From: Aliivibrio salmonicida LFI1238
GTDB lineage: Bacteria > Pseudomonadota > Gammaproteobacteria > Enterobacterales > Vibrionaceae
Length of the DNA stretch: 64,000 nucleotides
NCBI RefSeq assembly: GCF_000196495.1
Contig: NC_011312.1
Location: forward strand, 3,100,001 to 3,164,000
Direction of reading: 5' to 3'
Below the pieces are notes generated by a model. The model was not told where the DNA came from. It did no database searches and saw only the letters and a list, made by a program, of their open reading frames with translations. Made by a program: the position numbers and the translations under genes. This document shows positions 57,461-64,000 of the stretch, piece by piece. Positions within the stretch are counted from its first letter, which is position 1. Every line of letters begins with the position of its first letter.

Positions 57461-57465
57461 CAATA

Positions 57466-58020
57466 TCACTCCTTTTCTAAAAATTGTTGAGCAAGCAATA
57501 ATGCACTAATGCACCTTGCTTCTGAAAAATCGAGATGATGAAGTAATTCAGACGCTTGACTTAATGGCCAGCGAACAATGTCCAATGGCTCAGGTTCGTC
57601 CCCTTCCAATCTCTCAGGGTACAAGCCTTGGGCAACAAAAAGCGTCATTTTACTCGAGAAATAAGACGGCGCTAAAACCAATTCTTTTAATGCTGTTAAT
57701 TTCTCTGCACCAAAGCCAATCTCTTCTTTCAATTCTCGGTTTGCCGCTTCTATTGGCATTTCACCTTCATCGATTAATCCTTTAGGGAACCCAAGCTCAT
57801 AGCGTTCAGTCCCAACCGCATATTCACGAACTAAGAGTAAATCACCCTGCTCAGTAACAGGAACCATCATAACCGCATGACGACCACTTGGTTTCATTCG
57901 TTCATAAGTACGTTCCACACCATTTGAAAAACGCAGATCAACCGATTCAATACAAAACAGTTTTGATTTCGCTTCAATTCGTTTATCTAAGATGGTCGGC
58001 AATTGTTTTTTAGCCATCAT
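57466..58020 (-). CDS. nudE: ADP compounds hydrolase NudE
   Basis: 184 residues. A perfect Nudix box, G-x5-E-x7-REL-x-EE-x-G-F, runs from G81 to F103 (GLIDEGEMPIEAANREL then KEEIGF). NudE hydrolyses ADP-ribose, Ap3A and NADH in E. coli. The nudE-cysQ pair follows the gspN end of the secretion operon by six bases and may be co-transcribed with it. Confidence 0.94.
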   Translation of the reverse strand: MMAKKQLPTILDKRIEAKSKLFCIESVDLRFSNGVERTYERMKPSGRHAVMMVPVTEQGDLLLVREYAVGTERYELGFPKGLIDEGEMPIEAANRELKEEIGFGAEKLTALKELVLAPSYFSSKMTLFVAQGLYPERLEGDEPEPLDIVRWPLSQASELLHHLDFSEARCISALLLAQQFLEKE

Positions 58021-58026
58021 ATACCC

Positions 58027-58788
58027 TTAAAGACGTCCGGAATAAGTCACTCTATATTGCCCTTTTGCATCAGGCTTGCCTAGCCATTTTAGCTGGCTTC
58101 TAAAGCTAGATGGGAAGCTCGACTCTGGTTTGAACCATCCATTCACTTGGTAAGAACGATTTGGATTCAACACAATATTAAATTCACTACTGACATCCGA
58201 AGAGTTTTGCTTACTCACAACCGTTAATTTGCTCTCAATACACGTTGTATCCGCAATCACGGTTTTCGGATCAATATTTCCCAATGGAGAAACGATTTTA
58301 CCACCAGACCAAACAACCTCACCCTCTGCGTGTTTGCACCAAGGTTGACCTTGTTGAAACGACTTAACGGTAATTTCCGCTTGCCCTTGCAGTGAAACAG
58401 GCACCGCCATTGGTAATCGATTCAAAATATTAGCAACAGGAAAAGACGCCACCACATTTTCAGCATAAGCGCCTTTTGATACGCTATAACCAACCATTCC
58501 CTTACCACGTAAACCGAGCTCACTGCCCCGGCCAAAACGCACCGCAAATTCAGCGTGGCCCTTTAGGATAGCCAGTGGGTCAATTTCCCATTGAACTTGG
58601 CCGTAATTAACACGCTGCCAAGATAATGAATCCACTTGTCCTTTCCATGGTGTACCCGATAACCCAGTTAATGCCAAACCGTTTACTTTTGGTGCTTGGT
58701 CAATCACCCATTGAATCGGCATATGCAATAACGCACTAAAAGTAAAAAACGTCGAAAATACCGTCGCAATCAATAATTTAAACTTCAT
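58027..58788 (-). CDS. gspN: Type II secretion system protein N
   Basis: 253 residues. An N-terminal hydrophobic segment (about 3-22) is followed by a periplasmic domain with HAEFAVRFGRGSELGLRGKG, typical of GspN/EpsN. It is the last structural gene of the cluster and overlaps gspM by four bases. GspN is not present in every T2SS, and its role in the inner-membrane platform is poorly defined. Confidence 0.93.
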   Translation of the reverse strand: MKFKLLIATVFSTFFTFSALLHMPIQWVIDQAPKVNGLALTGLSGTPWKGQVDSLSWQRVNYGQVQWEIDPLAILKGHAEFAVRFGRGSELGLRGKGMVGYSVSKGAYAENVVASFPVANILNRLPMAVPVSLQGQAEITVKSFQQGQPWCKHAEGEVVWSGGKIVSPLGNIDPKTVIADTTCIESKLTVVSKQNSSDVSSEFNIVLNPNRSYQVNGWFKPESSFPSSFRSQLKWLGKPDAKGQYRVTYSGRL

Positions 58789-59276
58789 GATGCCTCTCGA
58801 CTTAGCTGCAGACGATTCACTTCAACCATACCTTCCACTTCGGCTTTATCAATATCTAAAAACTGCACATCAATGCCCTGTGCGTCTCTTAAATAAGCCA
58901 ACCAGTTTATCAATGAATTAAATGGCAATGGTTTCACCCACACTTGCATAACGTCACCGCGAGGTTGCATTCTGATCAGTTCAATCTTAAAACGATTGGT
59001 ACTACTTGGTATGACTTGATTCATCGGTTTAATGCTGGTTTGTGCATTATGAGAAGTACCACCACGTAATGTCGTTATGTTATCGGCTTTCTTTTGTACC
59101 CAAGCCAATAAATTACGTTCACTGTTAATACGATTTTGAGCCAGTTCCGCTCTTTCATTGAGGGGTTTTATACCTCCCCAATAAATCAAAGCGATCAACA
59201 AAGCGATGCTACCACCACCAACCAAAATACGTTCACGTGGTGAAATACTTTGCCACCATGTCATTAATGCTTTCAT
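58785..59276 (-). CDS. gspM: Type II secretion system protein M
   Basis: 163 residues. A short cytoplasmic start (MTWWQSISPRERILVGGG), one membrane span (about 18-34) and a periplasmic ferredoxin-like domain, the layout of GspM/EpsM, which stabilises GspL. The start codon touches the last base of gspL. Confidence 0.95.
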   Translation of the reverse strand: MKALMTWWQSISPRERILVGGGSIALLIALIYWGGIKPLNERAELAQNRINSERNLLAWVQKKADNITTLRGGTSHNAQTSIKPMNQVIPSSTNRFKIELIRMQPRGDVMQVWVKPLPFNSLINWLAYLRDAQGIDVQFLDIDKAEVEGMVEVNRLQLSREAS

Positions 59277-60535
59277 TATTTTCTCCTAATGACAATGGCA
59301 CCAAAAACTTCGCCTTGGTTTTTATTAAGTTGTCCTTGTTCGACCACAAATTGAGTGCCCAATTCTGACGTCAATTGCTCAAAATAAGGAAAATCAGCAG
59401 CACTGGCTTGAAGGCGTAACTCATCACGCTTTCCATCAAATTTTAAACTTTTTAGTTTAACTTGAGGCACCTTTGCTAAATAAGGTTGAAGCTCGGCCAT
59501 CCAGCCTAAAAGATCGTTCCCTCCCGCTCCACCTTGCAAGCGCATCTCTTCATTTTTAATTTGAGACTTCAGATAACTTGAGGTTGGTATTTTTCGTTTC
59601 GCTGGAAAAATTTCACGAAAAATACGTTCACTTTCAGCTCGAAGAGCAACACTGTGTTGTTCTAATTTTTGCACTTCAGAAATATGCTGTCCAACAAACG
59701 CAACCATCACTAAACCAAACGCCAGAATCACTTTTTGCCATATCCGCCAGTGTTTGCGCCAAGACGATTGAGGACGATACCTTCCCGTTAATATATTCAC
59801 TTTGGAATGGATAGCACCTTCAGCTAATAGCTGCATCACCAATTCAGGGGATTCTATATGTACTTCGGCATTATCGATCTCTATTTCACAAGGAGAATAA
59901 GCATGGATCACAACAACAGGCGTTGATTCACTTTCCGCTTCATCGACGTCACTCTGGCTTTCTAACTTCTGTGCATTCGCGAAGATGACCATGCCATCTA
60001 ACAATACAGAAACCCAACTCGATTCAGCTACCGCACCTTGATGCTCCTGATGACGAATCAACCATTGATCATTCAATTGTACGAGCGATAAGCCATCCTC
60101 TTGATAAGGCAAAGCGAGTACATCTGGTAACCACTGTTTAGCGTGAATTTCAGCGTCCTTTAACTGAGTAATCCAAGTGTCCATTTTTTCATGTTCAACA
60201 ATAGCAATTTGCGCTGTTTTATTATTTTTCTTTATTATGACGATATGTAAATCATCTACATCCTGAGCCAAATCATCTTCAATAATAAAAGGTAACATGG
60301 ATGAAAACTGTCGAGCCGCCCCTTCTGGAATCGCGACTTCTCTTAATAAAACATCACTGCTCGGCAATAATACAGAAACAATGCGTTGTTCTGCGTATTG
60401 AGTTAACGAGGATAACGTTTCAGAGGAAACTAATTCGCCCGAAGCGATGATTTCTTTTTGTTCTGGTGACCAGACGATCCATTGAATGGGATCTGATGGT
60501 TGACTATTCAGCCTTATTATCAGATGTTCGCTCAC
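59276..60535 (-). CDS. gspL: Type II secretion system protein L
   Basis: 419 residues. The cytoplasmic actin-like domain (about 1-250) binds the ATPase GspE, with one membrane span near 273-290 (VILAFGLVMVAFVGQHI) and a periplasmic domain after it. The start is inside gspK, overlapping it by 32 bases; the N-terminus MSEHLIIRLNSQPSDPIQW fits the family, so the overlap is probably real. Confidence 0.95.
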   Translation of the reverse strand: MSEHLIIRLNSQPSDPIQWIVWSPEQKEIIASGELVSSETLSSLTQYAEQRIVSVLLPSSDVLLREVAIPEGAARQFSSMLPFIIEDDLAQDVDDLHIVIIKKNNKTAQIAIVEHEKMDTWITQLKDAEIHAKQWLPDVLALPYQEDGLSLVQLNDQWLIRHQEHQGAVAESSWVSVLLDGMVIFANAQKLESQSDVDEAESESTPVVVIHAYSPCEIEIDNAEVHIESPELVMQLLAEGAIHSKVNILTGRYRPQSSWRKHWRIWQKVILAFGLVMVAFVGQHISEVQKLEQHSVALRAESERIFREIFPAKRKIPTSSYLKSQIKNEEMRLQGGAGGNDLLGWMAELQPYLAKVPQVKLKSLKFDGKRDELRLQASAADFPYFEQLTSELGTQFVVEQGQLNKNQGEVFGAIVIRRK

Positions 60536-61538
60536 TCATTCCTCCATATTGGCGACGGATAACGTTCACCACTTTCTTATCACTGCTGTGCAATAAAGAA
60601 CGCACACGTACGCGTGATTCTTCTACTAATACTTGAGTATCTAACTCAAAAAACTGACTATCTATTGATAAATACGGTTTGGCTTTTGTTTTTATATTCT
60701 CATCCACTCGATTAATGGCCGACTCTGATAAAAAATCTTCAACACTTGCCCAGCCATCAAACGGACGGTTTTCTAATACCTCTTGAGCATCGCTTTCACT
60801 TAAATTCGGTGAAAATAACGCCACTAAAATGTTTGCTTGCTCTGGTTGTAATGTATTCACATTCAAATACCAGTTCGCCGTTGGAATAGCACACGTTAAT
60901 GGCGATACCGCTTTAAAAACCTCAGCGGTGACACCATTAATCGCTCGTAACTCACTCACATCTGCAATCCATCCATTTGGTGCTAAATAAGGAGGCTTAA
61001 AGGATTGATACGTACTGTCTTCAACACCAGAGCTCGAACGAACCACATCATCAGCATCCATGTATTCCCAGCTAGAATCCGCGATCACTTCCGCTAAATA
61101 ATTTTCTACCTCAACAGATTCCAATAAATTCATCCATACGGTCACTAAAAATGGACGTACAGACGGATCGGCACTTGGTTCTATATTACTTAATGCATTT
61201 AAATTAAAACAAGCTTGCTTATCTTTCACTCCACCAAACGCTTCGCCGTAATCTAATGGGTACGTTGTTTCTTCTGTCGCCCACATCTGGCTTAAATTAA
61301 TGGTATCTCCGTCTTTGTACGCTTCTTCAATACCCGCCTTGGCTAGTGCTTCAACCCCAATGGAATACCAATACGCTTGTTGATGATTCAACTGATTTTC
61401 AGCACGATGGAACTGAATAAACAAACGCTCTGACATTTGAGCGGCAATCGTCACCATTATCGCTAATAGAAGCAATACAACAATCAACGCAACTCCGCTT
61501 TGATTTTTATGAGAACGGTTCATTAATACTCTATTCAT
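60504..61538 (-). CDS. gspK: Type II secretion system minor pseudopilin K
   Basis: 344 residues, the largest pseudopilin. The prepilin-like leader ends at G15 and the mature protein starts VALIVVLLLLAIMVTIAAQM, with no Glu at position 5, as is normal for GspK at the pilus tip. A large C-terminal domain follows. Its start overlaps the gspJ stop by one base (TAATG). Confidence 0.95.
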   Translation of the reverse strand: MNRVLMNRSHKNQSGVALIVVLLLLAIMVTIAAQMSERLFIQFHRAENQLNHQQAYWYSIGVEALAKAGIEEAYKDGDTINLSQMWATEETTYPLDYGEAFGGVKDKQACFNLNALSNIEPSADPSVRPFLVTVWMNLLESVEVENYLAEVIADSSWEYMDADDVVRSSSGVEDSTYQSFKPPYLAPNGWIADVSELRAINGVTAEVFKAVSPLTCAIPTANWYLNVNTLQPEQANILVALFSPNLSESDAQEVLENRPFDGWASVEDFLSESAINRVDENIKTKAKPYLSIDSQFFELDTQVLVEESRVRVRSLLHSSDKKVVNVIRRQYGGMSERTSDNKAE

Positions 61539-62203
61539 TAACCGCCCTTGGACTCATCGTCATTTTTGTTGCTTTCATCCAATTGATAACCTGACGTAAG
61601 ATAAATTCGATCTACATCCCCATAATCTTCAAACACGATAAGAAGCTTAATAGCAAATGGCAGCTCATTCTTTTTCTGCCATTTCTTTTGCCATGTTTTA
61701 CCGTCATAAAATTCAAATTTAATCTCTTCGACGCCATCGATTAATGGCGTAACCACTGGCTTTTGACCAACAGGGGTATCAGGATAACGCCACCATAAAC
61801 GTTCAAGTTTATTTTCAACGACGCGATAGCCCACTTTGGTGATCTCACCTCGCGGGAAGGCTTCCTGTGGATTTTTCCAACCTAAACGAACAAACAAAAT
61901 ACCTTGAGATTCTGAATCCAATAAATAGTCATCGGCTGAAATTAACTTTCCATCTGCTTTTTCTCCATTGCTTCTGAATTGACGCGCCACAATTTGGCGA
62001 AAGTCATTATCAAGAAAAACCAAACTGCGCTGTAATTCTTTAATTCGTTCACTTTTTTCCAAAGAGAGAGCATTACTGCGCTGTACTTGATTCACCACTT
62101 GATACGCCGAAAAACTTAATGTGGCAAATACAGAGATAGCGACCATCACCTCGATCAGCGTAAAACCTCGAGATCGTTTATTCATATGACTACGGCGCAA
62201 CAT
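61538..62203 (-). CDS. gspJ: Type II secretion system minor pseudopilin J
   Basis: 221 residues. The leader ends at G13 and the mature part starts FTLIEVMVAISVFATLSFSA, with Glu5 present. I keep ATG 62203 because GGTAAG lies five bases upstream; ATG 62185 (MNKRSRG) would give a shorter leader but has no SD. It forms the tip complex with GspI and GspK. It overlaps the end of gspI by 14 bases. Confidence 0.94.
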   Translation of the reverse strand: MLRRSHMNKRSRGFTLIEVMVAISVFATLSFSAYQVVNQVQRSNALSLEKSERIKELQRSLVFLDNDFRQIVARQFRSNGEKADGKLISADDYLLDSESQGILFVRLGWKNPQEAFPRGEITKVGYRVVENKLERLWWRYPDTPVGQKPVVTPLIDGVEEIKFEFYDGKTWQKKWQKKNELPFAIKLLIVFEDYGDVDRIYLTSGYQLDESNKNDDESKGG

Positions 62204-62567
62204 ACGTTCTTACCGTTAATAGTGGGGATTTTTGGTCTTTGGTTGTTGCTACAGATACGTCCACTGATTTTAAAATATTAGACGTCGTTTTTACTGGGGC
62301 AATGGTCCAATACCACGTTTGACCTGCAAGCTCTGTTTTCCCTTTTTTAATCGAAGTTGGTGGTTTATCTAACAACATTAATGCCATTTGATTATCTAGC
62401 ACCATCGAAGCAAAGGTTTTCTCTTCTAAATAGCTTAAGGTATTGATGTGTTGAGTAACGGATCTCAATACACTTAATGCGGCGGTAGCAAAAATAGCAA
62501 GGGCAACTAAGACTTCAAGTAACGTCATGCCTTTGTGCCGAGAGTGCACATAATGACTACTTTTCAT
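62190..62567 (-). CDS. gspI: Type II secretion system minor pseudopilin I
   Basis: 125 residues. The leader ends at G13 (SRHKG), and the mature part begins MTLLEVLVALAIFATAALSV with Glu5, followed by the small GspI domain (LSYLEEKTFASMVLDNQMALM). It overlaps gspH by 11 bases. Confidence 0.95.
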   Translation of the reverse strand: MKSSHYVHSRHKGMTLLEVLVALAIFATAALSVLRSVTQHINTLSYLEEKTFASMVLDNQMALMLLDKPPTSIKKGKTELAGQTWYWTIAPVKTTSNILKSVDVSVATTKDQKSPLLTVRTYVAP

Positions 62568-63153
62568 CGTCTTCTTCCCCTGGCTTATCCAACGTGATCA
62601 CACCAGATTCATCCGCTTTAATTAACCACGTTTGATTATCAAGGTTTCCACTTACCTTCGCAGGAAAAAGGCGAAATAAAAATGGGGTCACTTCACCACT
62701 TGATAACACCATTACTTGCGGCGGTTTCGGTTTTTTATCTTTCTCGACATCCGCGAACATGTCTTCATCAAACAAAGAACCCGGTTCAAATAAGCGATCG
62801 TCGTCAGCCCATGCGGAACCGCCTAACTCCATCTCAAATTCGATGTCTTTTTCTATTTTCACTTCAGTAAAAAAGCGACTTTTCTCAAGAGGCTGCCAGC
62901 CATCTGATGTCAATGTCATAAAGCGATATTCTTGTCGCTCTTGATTGAAATAGATGCCGTAATCCATCCCGTTGAGTAAAGCATCTTCATTGAGAAGCTG
63001 AACTAACTGATAAAAACGTGAGGCCTGCTCTTCAAGATGATCATCTCGACTTTCAGGTAAGCTCATGATGACCGCCATCGAACTTACCGACAGCAGCACC
63101 AATACCAACATTATTTCGATTAGGGTAAACCCAACCTCACGTTTTATCTTCAT
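62557..63153 (-). CDS. gspH: Type II secretion system minor pseudopilin H
   Basis: 198 residues. The leader ends at G8, and the mature N-terminus FTLIEIMLVLVLLSVSSMAV has Glu5. The C-terminal part carries an acidic insertion (LFDEDMFADVEKDKKPKPP) typical of the longer vibrio EpsH. The gene follows gspG by 31 bp. Confidence 0.95.
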   Translation of the reverse strand: MKIKREVGFTLIEIMLVLVLLSVSSMAVIMSLPESRDDHLEEQASRFYQLVQLLNEDALLNGMDYGIYFNQERQEYRFMTLTSDGWQPLEKSRFFTEVKIEKDIEFEMELGGSAWADDDRLFEPGSLFDEDMFADVEKDKKPKPPQVMVLSSGEVTPFLFRLFPAKVSGNLDNQTWLIKADESGVITLDKPGEEDDEK

Positions 63154-63184
63154 CGCTCTTATTTAACGATAAGCTTATGACTTA

Positions 63185-63634
63185 TTAAAAGTCTTGCATG
63201 TTCCAGTTACCAATATCTGCATTAGCTCCTTCACCGCCTTCTTGACCATCAGCACCTAAAGAGAAGATATCAATCGTGCCATTATCACCAGGACTTAGGT
63301 ATTGGTATTCATAACCCCATGGGTCATTTGGCAAACGACGAATATAACCGTCAGCACGATAATTACGAGGCTCTGGACTTGCTGATGGTTTCGATACCAA
63401 TGCTTCTAAGCCTTGATCTGTCGTTGGGTATACACTGTTATCTAACTTATACATATCCAATGAGTTTTCTAGCGCTACGATATCTGTGATCGCTTTTTGT
63501 TGATCGGCTTTTTCTTTGTTACCCAATAAATTAGGGACAACTAAGCTAGCTAGCACACCAAGAATAACGATAACGACCATCACTTCTAAAAGTGTAAAGC
63601 CACCTTGTTTACGTTGAGCGGAATTGACTTGCAT
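63185..63634 (-). CDS. gspG: Type II secretion system major pseudopilin G
   Basis: 149 residues, the main subunit of the secretion pseudopilus. Leader peptidase cuts after G12 (QRKQGG), giving FTLLEVMVVIVILGVLASLV with Glu5. The C-terminal part has the conserved PTTDQGLEALV, RRLPNDPWG and the calcium-binding loop with FSLGADGQEGG. A terminator-like hairpin separates it from gspF. Confidence 0.97.
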   Translation of the reverse strand: MQVNSAQRKQGGFTLLEVMVVIVILGVLASLVVPNLLGNKEKADQQKAITDIVALENSLDMYKLDNSVYPTTDQGLEALVSKPSASPEPRNYRADGYIRRLPNDPWGYEYQYLSPGDNGTIDIFSLGADGQEGGEGANADIGNWNMQDF

Positions 63635-63670
63635 GAATGACTCCTGACGTTAAAAATTCAACATAGTAAT

Positions 63671-63703
63671 AAAAAAGAAAAGGATAGTGTCTATTCACTA
63701 TCC
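63671..63703 (-). terminator. Terminator-like hairpin between gspF and gspG
   Basis: Minus strand GGATAGTG, AATAGA loop and CACTATCC followed by TTTTCTTTTTT. The stem begins over the gspF stop codon. It may partly end the upstream gspC-F transcript or protect its 3' end. Confidence 0.65.
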
Positions 63704-64000
63704 AACTAAATTGTTTAATTCGATTATTGGCATAAGTGTCGCAACAACAATGAAAAGTACAATACCTGCCATAAAGACAATTAATAATGGCTCAAAAATA
63801 CCTAAAGCCATATTCACTAAAGATTCAAAATCTCGGTCTTGGTTATCCGCAGAACGCGTTAGCATTTGCTCTAACTCTCCACTTTGCTCACCACTGGCTA
63901 TCATATGTAACATCATTGGGGGGAACAATTTGGTTTGCTCTAAAGAAATACGCAAACTTGCCCCTTCACGTACATTATCTGCAGCTTCAAGCACTTGCTG
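63698..64000 (-). CDS. gspF: Type II secretion system inner membrane protein F, 3' part
   Basis: The frame runs off the right edge; the C-terminal 100 residues are present. It shows the second GspF repeat: QQVLEAADNVREGASLRISL, then FPPMMLHMIASGEQSGELEQ and the last membrane span FEPLLIVFMAGIVLFIVVAT, ending NNLVG. GspF is the polytopic platform protein of the secretion system. The start and the upstream genes (gspC-E) lie outside the window. Confidence 0.95.
   Translation of the reverse strand, partial: QQVLEAADNVREGASLRISLEQTKLFPPMMLHMIASGEQSGELEQMLTRSADNQDRDFESLVNMALGIFEPLLIVFMAGIVLFIVVATLMPIIELNNLVG

Overview
The window is chromosomal DNA from a gammaproteobacterium of the family Vibrionaceae. 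The AT-rich composition, the vibrio-type type II secretion cluster and the closeness of every core protein to vibrio homologues point to Aliivibrio (fischeri/salmonicida/logei group). The genus is an inference from gene content, not a database match. Most of the window is a conserved housekeeping backbone whose gene order resembles the E. coli region trmA-btuB-murI-rrn-murB-birA-coaA-tRNA-tuf-secE-nusG-rplKAJL-rpoBC.

Layout: 1-336 is the 3' end of a curlin-like repeat protein gene. 411-14154 (minus strand) is the transcription/translation block: three tRNAs and tuf, secE-nusG, rplKA, rplJL and rpoBC, with recognisable promoters, the L10 leader, the rplL-rpoB attenuator and RNase III stem, and an intrinsic-terminator-like hairpin between rpoB and rpoC. 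14202-15204 is an intact IS982-family element beside coaA. coaA (plus) converges on murB-birA (minus), followed by a GNAT-like gene and pssA. 20246-22567 is an intact IS66-family element with an 8-bp target duplication. 22604-28178 (minus) is a ribosomal RNA operon 16S-23S-5S-tRNA-Asp with two tandem promoters, boxA sequences, RNase III processing stems and a terminator.

28367-39664 holds an RRM protein, murI, a PP-loop ATPase, btuB with its cobalamin riboswitch, trmA, yijD-fabR, sthA, dinF, a Fur-box-linked methyltransferase and lexA with two SOS boxes. 39863-46848 holds plsB, ubiCA, a FliL-like protein, glpEG and rpoH, with clustered DnaA-box-like sites near glpE and rpoH. 47000-51629 holds ftsYEX, rsmD, a DUF1145 gene and a frameshifted MarC-family gene. 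51679-53764 is a less conserved patch: a YecH-like gene, a long AT-rich spacer, an unlisted 26-codon membrane-protein ORF, a HEPN/DUF4145-like membrane protein and a DUF2500 gene. Then come recG, nfuA, cysQ, nudE and the type II secretion operon gspF-gspN (minus), cut by the right edge inside gspF.

I found no CRISPR array, prophage or defence island. The points most worth a second look are the marC frameshift lying exactly on an A_AAA_AAG slippery heptamer, the terminator-like hairpins inside the rpoBC and gspFG units, the DnaA-box cluster, the Fur-box methyltransferase inserted between lexA and dinF, the tiny membrane ORF next to a HEPN-like gene, and the fold-back hairpin covering the ribosome binding site of the IS982 transposase.
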